A stretch of 64,000 nucleotides of DNA from Dactylosporangium roseum (GTDB lineage Bacteria > Actinomycetota > Actinomycetes > Mycobacteriales > Micromonosporaceae): positions 2,719,001-2,783,000 of the forward strand of contig NZ_CP073721.1 in NCBI RefSeq assembly GCF_025264685.1, given 5' to 3'. Below the pieces are notes generated by a model. That model saw only the letters and a program-made list of their open reading frames with translations. It did no database searches and had not been told where the DNA came from. Positions 7,680-16,020 of the stretch are shown piece after piece. Both the position numbers and the translations under genes were made by a program. Each line of letters opens with the position of its first letter. The stretch's first letter is position 1.

Positions 7680-8688
7680 GGTCCCTCCTCGGGGTCAGGT
7701 CCAGGTGTGCGGTTCGGTGGCAGGCCACAGGATGGCCGTTGTGCACGATGAGCGGGGGTATCGAGGCGGTGCACGTGTCGGCCCGGTGCGGGCACCGCGG
7801 GTGGTACGCGCAGCCACTGGGCACCGCGACGGCGGAGGGTACCTCGCCGCCCGGCTCCGGGATGCGCCGTCCGGGCCCGCCGCCCGGCTCTCCCGCGGCG
7901 GCATGCGGCACGCTGTCCAGCAGCAGCCGGGTGTACGGGTGGGTGGGCCGGTGCAACACCTCCCGAGCCGGCCCGGTCTCCACGAACCGGCCCAGGTACA
8001 TCACGGCCGCCTGATCAGCCATCCACCGCGCAACCGGGATCTCATGGGTGATCAGCACCAGGGCCAGGCCCAGTTCGGTTCGCAGGTCGAGCAGCAGGCT
8101 GACCACCGTGGCCTTCACGCTGGCGTCGAGACTCGCCGTCGGCTCGTCCAGGACGATGACCTTGGGCTCGGCCAGCAGCGCCCGGGCGAGCACCACCCGG
8201 GCCAGTTCGCCGCCGCTCACCTGCCGCGGCCACTTGCCGAGATAGCTGTGCGCCAGGCCGATCCGGTCGAGCATCTCGCCGATCCGCCGCGCCCGCTCGG
8301 CCTTGGTCGCGCCCGGCCGGTGCACCAGCAGCGGCTGCTCCAGCGCGTGCCCGATGCTGCGCCGCCGATTGAGTGCGGACCATGGATTCTGGGAAACCAT
8401 CTGGATGAGCCCGGTCTGGGCGGTCGTGCGCCGCCCGGACAGCGTGATCCCGTCGACCCGGATCACACCGGAGCTGGGCTGCTCCAGTCCGACCAGCATC
8501 CGTGCCACGGTGGTCTTGCCGCAGCCGGATTCGCCGACGACGGTCAGCACGGTGCCGCTGTCGACCGAGAAGCTGACCTCGTCGACCGCGGTGACCGTGA
8601 CCGGCGGGCGCCGGTGCCCCCACCAACTGCTGCCGCCGTCGAGCAGGAACTGCTTGCGCAGGCCGGCCACCTCGAGCATCGCGTTCAT
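7606..8688 (-). CDS. Oligopeptide/dipeptide-type ABC importer ATPase, OppF/DppF-like
   Basis: A 360-residue ATPase with Walker A GESGCGKTT, signature VSGGELARV, Walker B VIVLDEPTASLD and an H-loop (LVLITHEIP). It has the Opp-family C-terminal cysteine segment (CAYHPRCPHRADTC). The start overlaps the upstream OppD-like gene by four bases (ATGA). With the second ATPase, two permeases and a binding protein it makes a complete importer. This family mostly takes up peptides and nickel chelates, and some members carry heme; the sequence alone does not tell which. Confidence 0.9.
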   Translation of the reverse strand: MNAMLEVAGLRKQFLLDGGSSWWGHRRPPVTVTAVDEVSFSVDSGTVLTVVGESGCGKTTVARMLVGLEQPSSGVIRVDGITLSGRRTTAQTGLIQMVSQNPWSALNRRRSIGHALEQPLLVHRPGATKAERARRIGEMLDRIGLAHSYLGKWPRQVSGGELARVVLARALLAEPKVIVLDEPTASLDASVKATVVSLLLDLRTELGLALVLITHEIPVARWMADQAAVMYLGRFVETGPAREVLHRPTHPYTRLLLDSVPHAAAGEPGGGPGRRIPEPGGEVPSAVAVPSGCAYHPRCPHRADTCTASIPPLIVHNGHPVACHRTAHLDLTPRRDRVAQHSEPDSGTAVAGAGQDPRGD

Positions 8689-9635
8689 ACCGTCACCTCC
8701 GCGTGGTGGCAGCGCACCATGGCGGCGCCGGCCATGACCGCGGTCGGCATGGTTTCCTGACAGATCGTGTCAGCATGCGGACAGCGTGGCGCGAACGGAC
8801 AGCCGTCCGTCCGGTTGGCGCCGGCGGCCGAGCCGGGTATCGGGCGCAGCGGGCGGCCCTCGATCCAGGCCGAGGGCATCGCGGCGATCAGCGCTCGGGT
8901 GTACGGGTGTCGCGGCGCGGCGAACAACTCGGCGACCGGAGCGACCTCGACCAGCCGGCCGCCGTACATCACGCCGATCCGGTCGGCCACCTGGGCGATC
9001 ACTGCAAGGTCGTGCGTCACGTACAGCATCGCCGAGCCCACCTCGGCGCGGACGGCGAGCAGCAGCCGCAACACCTGCGCCTGCACCGTGGCGTCGAGCG
9101 TGGTGGTGGGCTCGTCGGCGAGCAGCAGCGCGGGACGGTGGGTCAGCGCCGCGATCGCGATGAGCAGCCGCTGCAACTGGCCGCCGGAGAATCGGGACGG
9201 CAGGTCGCCGGGCCGGTCGAGCACTGCGCGCAGCCCGATGGAGATCAGCATCTGCTGGGTCTGCGCGCTGTCCAGCCGCTCGCCCAGGTACCAGCGCAAT
9301 TGCCGGCCGACCGGGGTGGTCGGCGACAGCGAGGTCATCGGCTTCTGCGGAACCAGCGCGATGCCCTTGCCGCGGATCGCGCGCATGTCACGTTCGCTGG
9401 CCCGGCTCAGGTCACGCCCGCCGAACTCGATCGCCGTGGCCCGCAGCGATCCGCCGGGCGGGAGCAGCCGCATGAGCGCGGCGCACACGCTGCTCTTGCC
9501 GCTGCCCGATTCGCCCACCAGTCCGAAGACCTCGCCCCCATCGATATGGAACGAGACATCGCGTACCGCCGTGCTGCCGCCGTACCGTACGTGGAGGTCC
9601 GCCACGCGCAGGGCCGGCTCGGTCCCGGTGCTCAT
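8685..9635 (-). CDS. Oligopeptide/dipeptide-type ABC importer ATPase, OppD/DppD-like
   Basis: A 316-residue ATPase: Walker A GESGSGKSS, Q-loop VPQKPMTS, signature FSGGQLQRL, Walker B LLADEPTTTLD, and the Opp C-terminal motif with CPFAPRCPHADTIC. ATG 9635 overlaps the stop of the binding-protein gene. It is the partner of the OppF-like ATPase, forming the heterodimeric motor. The cysteine-rich C-terminus in some Opp/Dpp ATPases holds an Fe-S cluster; four Cys are visible here. Confidence 0.9.
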   Translation of the reverse strand: MSTGTEPALRVADLHVRYGGSTAVRDVSFHIDGGEVFGLVGESGSGKSSVCAALMRLLPPGGSLRATAIEFGGRDLSRASERDMRAIRGKGIALVPQKPMTSLSPTTPVGRQLRWYLGERLDSAQTQQMLISIGLRAVLDRPGDLPSRFSGGQLQRLLIAIAALTHRPALLLADEPTTTLDATVQAQVLRLLLAVRAEVGSAMLYVTHDLAVIAQVADRIGVMYGGRLVEVAPVAELFAAPRHPYTRALIAAMPSAWIEGRPLRPIPGSAAGANRTDGCPFAPRCPHADTICQETMPTAVMAGAAMVRCHHAEVTV

Positions 9636-11236
9636 GACGCGAAGGACAGCGTGTGCGGCGCGATCCGGCTGAGCCGCAGGCCGTTGGGGTCGACCGGCGT
9701 GGTCTCCCGGCGCTGGGCGATGATCAGCGGTGGATACGCGGGCGGGAAGATGATCATCTCCTCGGTCAGGATGCGGTTCATCCGGCGCAGTGCCGCCGCC
9801 CGCTCCGCGTCGTCGGTGGTCTGCCAGACCGTCGCGGTCAGCCTGGTCAGCTCCGGGTTGTCGTAGTGGAAGGAGAGCACGTTGGCGGGATCGGCCGGGG
9901 CCAGCGCGATGTAGTTGGCCGGACCGGCGGTGAATCCGCTCTGGAACAGCTCGAGGATCATCTCGTACTTCCGGCCGACGAGCCGGTTGGACCATTCGCC
10001 GCCGGACACCTGCTCGATGTTGGCCGTGATGCCGATCTGGGCCCAGCCTGCTGCCAGCACGGTGGCGATGTTGCGGACCGTGCCGCTGGTGCCGATCGTG
10101 ATCGTGAAGGATCGCTGCTTCGTCGCGGCCTTGGCCAGGTACCGCTTGGCCAGCTCGAGGTCCGGCGCGGGGGAGTAGACCTTGAGTTCCGGGTCGTAGC
10201 CCAGCTCCGCCGGTCCGATCGGACCCTGCCCGGGCTTGCCCTGGTTGCCGAAGACGCGGCTCACCACGCCGGCCCGGTCGGTGGCGACCGCGACCGCGCG
10301 CCGGAAGTTCTCGTCGTTGAAGGGCTCCTGGCCGAAGTTGACGTAGCAGAGGATGTCCAGCGGTGCCTCGGCGATCGTCACCCGGAGGTCCTTGTTGGCC
10401 TGGATGGACGCCAGGTGCTCGTACGGCACGGCGGTGACCAGGTCGATCTTGCCTTGTTTGAGGCTGACCAGCCGGGTCGCGCCGTCGGCGAACACGGTGT
10501 ACTGGATTCCGGACAGCGCCGGCTTCGGACCGTGGTAGCCGGCGTACGCGGACAGGGTGAAGCTCTGCCCCGGCACGTACCTGTCGAGCTTGAACGGCCC
10601 GGTGCCGAGCATCGCGTCCTTGCGGTCGACGTGGTCGTGGTGCCCGATCGGCATGTTGGTGAGGTGCGACCGCAGCAAACCGTACGGCCGGGCCAGCCCG
10701 ATCCGCACGGTCAGCCGGTCCAGGGCGGTGAAGCTCTGCAGGTAGCCGATCATGTAGGTCACCCACTCGCTGCCCGAGCTGAGGTTCACCATGTGTTTCA
10801 GCGTGGCGACCACGTCCTCGGCGGTGAGCGGGTCCCCGTTGTGCCAGGTGATCCCGTCGCGCAGGCGGATGGTCCAGGTGAGCCCGTCCGCCGAGATCTC
10901 CGGCTCGCCGGCGGCCAGCAATGGTACCGACCTGTGGTCCTTGTCGTAGGCATACAGCGTCTCGACCACCGCTTCGCTGATCCACCGCGTTCGTTCCGCA
11001 CCGGAATCGAGCGGGTTGATGTTGCTGGGGGCCGTGTCGATGCCCACTTGGAGGATGCCGTCCTTGTGCCGCTCGGCCACCCGGGCGCTGATGTCGGGTG
11101 TGGAACATCCGGTCAGGCTGCCGGCGCCCGCGGCACCCGCCGCACCGAGCAATGCGGCACTGAGGAACGATCTGCGGCGGATGCCCGCGGCGATCCACGA
11201 CGGCCGCGGGTCACGGCTGCTATCGGCGTTGCTCAC
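9632..11236 (-). CDS. Solute-binding lipoprotein of Opp/Dpp-type importer (SBP_bac_5)
   Basis: A 534-residue extracytoplasmic binding protein. The N-terminus has a twin-arginine-like motif (RRRSFLS, residues 20-26), a hydrophobic stretch and a lipobox LTGC with Cys44, so it is probably Tat-exported and lipid-anchored. The body has SBP family 5 features (WTIRLRDGITWHNGDPLTAEDV, FRRAVAVATDRAGVV). Start GTG 11236 follows the permease gene by four bases. It defines the specificity of the importer. Heme or a bilin is suggested only by the neighbouring heme oxygenase; peptides or other solutes are equally possible from the fold. Confidence 0.88.
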   Translation of the reverse strand: MSNADSSRDPRPSWIAAGIRRRSFLSAALLGAAGAAGAGSLTGCSTPDISARVAERHKDGILQVGIDTAPSNINPLDSGAERTRWISEAVVETLYAYDKDHRSVPLLAAGEPEISADGLTWTIRLRDGITWHNGDPLTAEDVVATLKHMVNLSSGSEWVTYMIGYLQSFTALDRLTVRIGLARPYGLLRSHLTNMPIGHHDHVDRKDAMLGTGPFKLDRYVPGQSFTLSAYAGYHGPKPALSGIQYTVFADGATRLVSLKQGKIDLVTAVPYEHLASIQANKDLRVTIAEAPLDILCYVNFGQEPFNDENFRRAVAVATDRAGVVSRVFGNQGKPGQGPIGPAELGYDPELKVYSPAPDLELAKRYLAKAATKQRSFTITIGTSGTVRNIATVLAAGWAQIGITANIEQVSGGEWSNRLVGRKYEMILELFQSGFTAGPANYIALAPADPANVLSFHYDNPELTRLTATVWQTTDDAERAAALRRMNRILTEEMIIFPPAYPPLIIAQRRETTPVDPNGLRLSRIAPHTLSFAS

Positions 11237-11240
11237 GGCG

Positions 11241-12152
11241 TCACTCTCTTTCTTCGCCCACGCGGGGGCCGAGGGCCGATTCGGTCAGCGCGTCACCGAG
11301 GAGGTTGAAGCCGAGGATGCCGACCACCATCACCAGGCCCGGCAGCGCCGCGTACCACCACATTCCCTCGATGATCTGCGAACCGGACTGGCCGATGATG
11401 TTGCCCAGCGTGGGCTTGGGCGGAGCCACCCCAAGACCGAGGAAGCTGAGCCCGCCCTCGGCGAAGATGGCGATGGCGGTGGCGAGACAAGCCTGTACGA
11501 GCACCGGTGGCAGGACGTTGACCGATATCTCGGACAGCAGGATCGTGCGTGGCCGCACGCCGACCACACGGAGGCCGGCGACGTAGTCCTCCTGCATCTC
11601 CACCAGCGTGGCAGCCCGCGCGACCCGGGCGAAGAACGGCACGAATCCCAGGCCGATCCCCAGGATCAGCTTGGCCTCCATGCCGAGGGTGACCGGTCCC
11701 AGGTGCACCGGCGTGGTGCTCATCAGACTCAGCATGAACATGACGAAAACGAGCATCGGCAGCGCCTGCACCCCTTCCAGGGTGCGCATGATGGCGCCGT
11801 CGACACGCCGGCCCTGATGGTATCCGGCCAGCAGCCCGAGCGGAAAGGCCAAGATCAGTCCCAGCAGGATCGCGCCCACGCTGATCAGCAGTGATGTGCC
11901 GGCGCCGGAGGCGGTGCGCGCGAAGACATCACGACCGAGGTTGTCCGTGCCGAACCAGTGCTGCCAGGACGGCGCCTCCGGGCCCATCGTGACCAATCGA
12001 TACGGGTCACCGACGAACTGGCCGGCTGTCGCGATGAGCAGGAACACCACGACGCACGCGAGGCCGACCCAGTCGGCCGGGCCGCGCAACAGTCCCCGGT
12101 GCAGCCGGAGCCAGCGGCCAGGCCGGTTCAGAGCGCCGGACATCGCGTTCAT
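11241..12152 (-). CDS. ABC importer permease, OppC/DppC-like
   Basis: A 303-residue integral membrane protein with about six helices and the family EAA-type loop (EDYVAGLRVVGVRPRTILLSEI). FGTDNLGRDVFARTASGAGTS is the typical DppC N-terminal motif. ATG 12152 was chosen because its ATGA overlaps the stop of the DppB-like gene and GAAGGGGG lies upstream; an internal ATG three codons on is less well placed. It works with the DppB-like permease. Confidence 0.9.
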   Translation of the reverse strand: MNAMSGALNRPGRWLRLHRGLLRGPADWVGLACVVVFLLIATAGQFVGDPYRLVTMGPEAPSWQHWFGTDNLGRDVFARTASGAGTSLLISVGAILLGLILAFPLGLLAGYHQGRRVDGAIMRTLEGVQALPMLVFVMFMLSLMSTTPVHLGPVTLGMEAKLILGIGLGFVPFFARVARAATLVEMQEDYVAGLRVVGVRPRTILLSEISVNVLPPVLVQACLATAIAIFAEGGLSFLGLGVAPPKPTLGNIIGQSGSQIIEGMWWYAALPGLVMVVGILGFNLLGDALTESALGPRVGEERE

Positions 12153-13138
12153 CCCGCTGCCCCCTTCGCTCCGGTCGGCGCCTGGCGGCCGGGCAGCGTG
12201 CGCGGATCCACCAGATGGTTGAGCAGGTCGACGATCAGGTTGAGCCCGAGGAAGATGGCTGCGGTGACGAGCGAGCAGCCGAGCGCCAGCGGATAGTCGC
12301 CGCGCAGGTAGGCGGTCACCATCAGGTGGCCGAGTCCCGGAATCGCGAAGATGCTCTCCACCAGGACGGTGCCGGAGATCAATCCACCCAGCAGCACGCC
12401 CATCACGGTGAGCGTGGGGATGATGGCGTTGCGCACCGCCACCCGGCCCAGGAGGCGGCGACGGGGCATGCCCATGGCCGCCGCGAACCCGACGTAGTCG
12501 GCGGACATCACCTCGGTCAGCGAGGCACGCAACGCTCGCGCGACCAGCGCGAACGTGCCCAGGCCCAGGACGAACGACGGGAGCAGCAGCACCTGTAGGT
12601 TGGCGATCGGCTGCTCGGTGAACCGGACGAAGCCGCCCGCGCTGGGCAACAGGTCCGGGTAGCGCTGTCCGACGAACAGCAGCGACAGCACGGCCAGCCA
12701 GTAGGCCGGGACCGAGAGCGACAGTACGGTCACCACGCGGGCCGCGCCGTCCACCCACTCGCCACGCCGCACCGCGGCCCAGATGCCGAGCAGGATGCCC
12801 GGCACCATCGAGCCGACCCCTGCCAGCAGGCCGAGTTCCAACGTCACCGGCAAGGCGCGGCCGATGGAGGTCAGCACCGAGGAGTGGTCGTACAGCGATC
12901 GACCGAAGTCGCCCCGCAGCAGCCCGGTGAGGTAGTTCCAGTACTGGATGAAGATGTTGCGGTCGAGGCCGAGGCTCGCCCGGTACTCGGCGAGCGCCTG
13001 GGGGTCGGCCGCCACGGCGGGCGGCAACTGGTTGGCCGGGCTCGCCGGAGCGAGGTGAAGGAGGAAGAACATCCCGGAGATCACTAGGAAGACCACTACG
13101 ACCATGTTCGTGACGCGCTTGCGGAGAACTGCTAGCAC
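12149..13138 (-). CDS. ABC importer permease, OppB/DppB-like
   Basis: A 329-residue membrane protein with an N-terminal helix (VVVVFLVISGMFFLLHLAP), the long periplasmic loop of the DppB family and the EAA-type loop (SADYVGFAAAMGMPRRRLLGRVAVRN). A longer frame to 13156 exists, but GGAGGAGG sits inside it just before GTG 13138, so that GTG is preferred. It is the first gene of the importer operon. A good -10 (GATAAT, 13173-13168) lies about 30 bp upstream, directly beside the regulon operator at 13173-13187. Confidence 0.88.
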   Translation of the reverse strand: MLAVLRKRVTNMVVVVFLVISGMFFLLHLAPASPANQLPPAVAADPQALAEYRASLGLDRNIFIQYWNYLTGLLRGDFGRSLYDHSSVLTSIGRALPVTLELGLLAGVGSMVPGILLGIWAAVRRGEWVDGAARVVTVLSLSVPAYWLAVLSLLFVGQRYPDLLPSAGGFVRFTEQPIANLQVLLLPSFVLGLGTFALVARALRASLTEVMSADYVGFAAAMGMPRRRLLGRVAVRNAIIPTLTVMGVLLGGLISGTVLVESIFAIPGLGHLMVTAYLRGDYPLALGCSLVTAAIFLGLNLIVDLLNHLVDPRTLPGRQAPTGAKGAAG

Positions 13139-13167
13139 CGTGGTTGCCTCCTCCACCTCGAAGGCGA

Positions 13168-13187
13168 ATTATCTGACAGATTGTCGA
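13168..13187 (-). promoter_or_regulatory. -10 element and operator in front of the importer operon
   Basis: On the minus strand GATAAT (13173-13168) is a near-consensus -10, and CTGACAGATTGTCGA (13173-13187) matches the regulon palindrome at 12 of 15 positions immediately upstream. It lies between the VIT gene and the first permease gene, which gives the importer its own regulated promoter. Confidence 0.65.
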
Positions 13188-13199
13188 GGGTTCGGAAGG

Positions 13200-14342
13200 C
13201 TAGCTCAGGTTGAGTCCGAGCAGAGCGCCCAGCAGATAGGTCGCGCCGGCCGCCATGACCCCGACGACCACTTGGCGGGCGACCACTCGCCCGATCGGAC
13301 GACCGTTGATCCTTGCCATCACTACCCCGACGACGATCAGCGCGGTGAGCGCGATGCCGATACCGGCACCGAGCGCCGCGAGCCCGCCGACGAACAGGTA
13401 CGGCAGCACCACCAGCACCGCGCCCAGGGCGAACGCGGTGAAACTGGAGGCCGCGGCCCGCCAGGGCGAGCCGAGGTCGTCCGGATCGAGCCCGAGTTCC
13501 TCGCGGGCCATGGTGTCGAGCGCGACGTCCGGCCGCGCCATGACCTGCGCCGCGATCCGCGCCGCCTCGTCCGCCGACAACCCCTTGGCCTGGTAGATGA
13601 GTTCCAGTTCGCGGTGCTCGTCCTCCGGCAGTAGCCGGATCTCGTCGCGTTCCAGGGCGATCTCCCGCTCGAACGCCTCCCGCTGGTTGGCCATCGAAAT
13701 GAACTCGCCGGCGCCCATCGAGAAGGCCCCGGCGAGCATCCCGGCCAACCCGGCCAGCAGCACCGGCGCCCGCTGTTGGGTGGCGCCGGCGAAGCCCATG
13801 ACCAGCGCGGTGTTGCTGACCAGGCCGTCGTTGACGCCGAAGACGGCGGCGCGCAGCGCCCCGGATTTGTCGCTGCGGTGCCAGGCCTCGCCGGCCTTGC
13901 AGTCCTCGTCCGTGCGGAGTGCGGACAGCACCCGGGCGTGCGCGGCCTCCTCCAGCGCCATGTGTTCCGGGGCGTCGGGATCGTCCTGGTACGTCGCCAT
14001 GCCATCGTGTTCGTCCTGCTCGATGATGGGCAGCACCACGTTGGGTGAGTAGCGGCGGGCCGCCTCCAGCAGCGCCCGCACCCGTGGACTGGGCCCGGCC
14101 GACTCCGGGTCCGGAGCCGGCTCGCCGTGCTCGGCCAGGCGCTGGGCCCAGAACTCGGCATGCCGGTCCTCGATGGCGGCGAGTTCGGTGAACGCCTCCC
14201 GGCGCCGGCCCCGGCTCAGGTGCGCCAGTCCCCGGTACAGCGCGGCGGCATCACGCTCGGCCACGATGTGTCGGCGGTAGCGCTCCACCGGTCCATTCGG
14301 AACCGGTGTCAGTGCAGTCCGTTCGACGTGCGGGGGGATCAT
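13200..14342 (-). CDS. Ferritin-like domain fused to VIT1/CCC1-family Fe/Mn transporter
   Basis: A 380-residue protein. Residues about 20-150 form a ferritin/rubrerythrin-like helical bundle (ERDAAALYRGLA, AAIEDRHAEFWAQRL, ALEEAAHARVL) with Glu and His residues suited to a di-iron site. Residues about 165-380 are a VIT1/CCC1 membrane domain (AVFGVNDGLVSNTALVMGFAGA, GAFSMGAGEFISMANQREAFERE) with the long cytosolic acidic segment of the family. Such proteins move Fe(II) or Mn(II) out of the cytosol. ATG 14342 is chosen because GGAGG lies six bases upstream. It follows heme oxygenase and its redox partners, so disposal of iron freed from heme is a natural role. Confidence 0.88.
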   Translation of the reverse strand: MIPPHVERTALTPVPNGPVERYRRHIVAERDAAALYRGLAHLSRGRRREAFTELAAIEDRHAEFWAQRLAEHGEPAPDPESAGPSPRVRALLEAARRYSPNVVLPIIEQDEHDGMATYQDDPDAPEHMALEEAAHARVLSALRTDEDCKAGEAWHRSDKSGALRAAVFGVNDGLVSNTALVMGFAGATQQRAPVLLAGLAGMLAGAFSMGAGEFISMANQREAFEREIALERDEIRLLPEDEHRELELIYQAKGLSADEAARIAAQVMARPDVALDTMAREELGLDPDDLGSPWRAAASSFTAFALGAVLVVLPYLFVGGLAALGAGIGIALTALIVVGVVMARINGRPIGRVVARQVVVGVMAAGATYLLGALLGLNLS

Positions 14343-14387
14343 CCACTCCTCCTTCTCGCCCGGTCGCGGCATGGTCCGGCCAGGTGG

Positions 14388-14582
14388 TCACTCGTGCAGC
14401 GTGATGGCCTGTTCCGGACAGGCGGAGGCCGCGCTGCGGGCGTCCGTGACCGCTTCCTCCGGCACCTCGCCACGAACAGTGACGCGGCCGTAGCCGTCCT
14501 CGTCCCGGTCGAAGACCGTCGGGGCGAAACGGGCGCAGTATCCACGGCCTTCGCAGCGGCTCGCGTCGATGGTGACCTTCAT
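14388..14582 (-). CDS. [3Fe-4S]-type ferredoxin
   Basis: A 64-residue protein with C10-x5-C16 and C55-P. This three-cysteine pattern, lacking the middle Cys of a [4Fe-4S] site, is typical of the small actinobacterial ferredoxins that serve P450s. ATG 14582 has AGGAGAG upstream. It lies between the NuoF-like gene and the VIT gene, downstream of heme oxygenase, and probably carries electrons from the flavoprotein to heme oxygenase. The P450 at 55063 is far away and unlikely to be its main partner. Confidence 0.88.
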   Translation of the reverse strand: MKVTIDASRCEGRGYCARFAPTVFDRDEDGYGRVTVRGEVPEEAVTDARSAASACPEQAITLHE

Positions 14583-14628
14583 CGTGGTGCTCTCCTGTGA
14601 TCGTCGGTCGTTCTTCGCAGTGGGTGTG

Positions 14629-16005
14629 TCAGGGGTCGAACCGGACCCGGAACCGGGTGTGCGGCGACAGCGTTTCCGGCACCAGCCGCCGGCACGGCGA
14701 GCACGGTCCGGCGAGGTGCTGGCCTATCTCTGTGGCGAAGTTGCGCAGCAGGGTGCGCACCATGACCGCGGCGGCGTCCGGCAGCGCGCAGTTGCCTCGT
14801 CCGGTCATCCCGTCCGCGCGGCGCTCCAGCGCGGTGAGCGCATCTTCGCCGGCCCGGCCGTGTGCGATGCGTATGGCCTGTTCGGCGACCACCTCGGTGC
14901 CGCGGACACACGCGCCGCACTGGCGGGCACTCGCGCCGTTGAGATACGCGAGCACGTCGGCGGCCGCCGCGATCGGGCAGTCGTCGGCACCCACCGCGAT
15001 CACGGTGCCACAGCCGAACAGCGCGCCGCGGGCGCGCAACGCGTCGTGCGCCAGCGCCGCGTCAAGGATGTCCGGTTGCCAGATGCCGCCCGCGAAGCCC
15101 CCGAGCAGCACCGCACGGGGTGGTTCGGTGCTGCCGAGCACCGTGCCGAGAAGGTCGCCGAGGCTGCTGCCGACCGGCACCTCATACAGCCCGGCACGTC
15201 CGGCGTGGACGACCGTGGCCAGCACGGTGGCGGCTGCCCGGCCCACCCCGCCGGGCCGGACGGCCAACCCCAGCCGGGCCAGCGACTCCACGTTGGCCAC
15301 CAGCGTGGGTTGACCGTTCACGCCCTTCTCGTACGGCCGGGGTGGCTTGGGTAGTGGCTTGGCCTCGCCACCGTCGATGGCTCGCACCACCGCGGTCTCC
15401 TCGCCGGCCACATAGGCCGGCGCGACCTGGACGATCCGGAGTTCCTCGGCGCCGAGAGTGCCGAGAGTGCCGAGAGTGCCGGCAGCGCCGGCAGCGCCGG
15501 CAGCGCCGGCAGCGGCGAGTTCGGCCCGGGCCGCCCTGATGGCCGCCGCCCCGGCCGCGTCGGACACGTATAGGTAACTCTGCGTGGCGCCGACCGCGTG
15601 AGCCGCCACGCGCAGGCCGTCGAGCACCAGGTGCGGCCGGTGGCGCAGCAGCCAACGATCCTTCACCGAGGCGGGCTCGCCCTCCTCGCCGTTGGCCACC
15701 ACCACCCGCGGCCCCGGCGCGGCGGCGACCGCGGCGAGCTTGACCGCGGTCGGGAACCCGGCGCCGCCGGCACCTCGGAGGCCGGCCCGCCCGGCGGCCG
15801 CTCGGATCGCGTCGGGGTCCGGCAGATCCGGGTATCCTCCGGCGTCGCGATATCGCGCCAACGGCTCGAAGACCGGCTGGTCGGACCGGACCGGCCGCTC
15901 CGGCCGGGAGCCGACCCAGGGCACCCCGGTGAGCAGGACCGGGTCCGCGCCGGCAACGGAGGTGACAACGTCCAGAACCGGTGCGGCGGCTGCGGTGTGC
16001 GTCAT
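14629..16005 (-). CDS. NuoF-like NADH-binding flavoprotein, probable ferredoxin reductase
   Basis: A 458-residue protein related to the 51-kDa subunit of complex I. The FMN/NADH fold shows LRGAGGAGFP (77-85) and NGEEGEP (105-111), and there is a SLBB-like middle. The [4Fe-4S] site is altered: instead of CGxCxPC it reads QCGACVRGT (about 360-367), with one Cys in GRGNCALPD (about 404) and an extra CSPC near the C-terminus. Seven tandem 9-bp units at 15451-15513 encode an Ala/Gly- and Thr/Leu/Gly-rich loop. It begins 15 bases after the heme oxygenase stop and precedes a ferredoxin, so it probably feeds NADH electrons to heme oxygenase. Confidence 0.8.
   Translation of the reverse strand: MTHTAAAAPVLDVVTSVAGADPVLLTGVPWVGSRPERPVRSDQPVFEPLARYRDAGGYPDLPDPDAIRAAAGRAGLRGAGGAGFPTAVKLAAVAAAPGPRVVVANGEEGEPASVKDRWLLRHRPHLVLDGLRVAAHAVGATQSYLYVSDAAGAAAIRAARAELAAAGAAGAAGAAGTLGTLGTLGAEELRIVQVAPAYVAGEETAVVRAIDGGEAKPLPKPPRPYEKGVNGQPTLVANVESLARLGLAVRPGGVGRAAATVLATVVHAGRAGLYEVPVGSSLGDLLGTVLGSTEPPRAVLLGGFAGGIWQPDILDAALAHDALRARGALFGCGTVIAVGADDCPIAAAADVLAYLNGASARQCGACVRGTEVVAEQAIRIAHGRAGEDALTALERRADGMTGRGNCALPDAAAVMVRTLLRNFATEIGQHLAGPCSPCRRLVPETLSPHTRFRVRFDP
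15451..15513. repeat. Tandem 9-bp repeat inside the NuoF-like gene
   Basis: Three copies of GCCGAGAGT are followed by four copies of GCCGGCAGC, all in frame. On the coding strand they give (AAG)4 then (TLG)3. Copy number could change by polymerase slippage without breaking the frame, only lengthening a surface loop. Confidence 0.85.
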
Positions 16006-16020
16006 CGGGGCGCCCCGGGA

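Noticed and set aside
12149-13156. Longer start for the DppB-like permease at GTG 13156
   Set aside because: The GGAGGAGG that would serve GTG 13138 lies within the first codons of the longer form.
15451-15513. CRISPR-like array
   Set aside because: The units are 9 bp, contiguous, in frame and without spacers.
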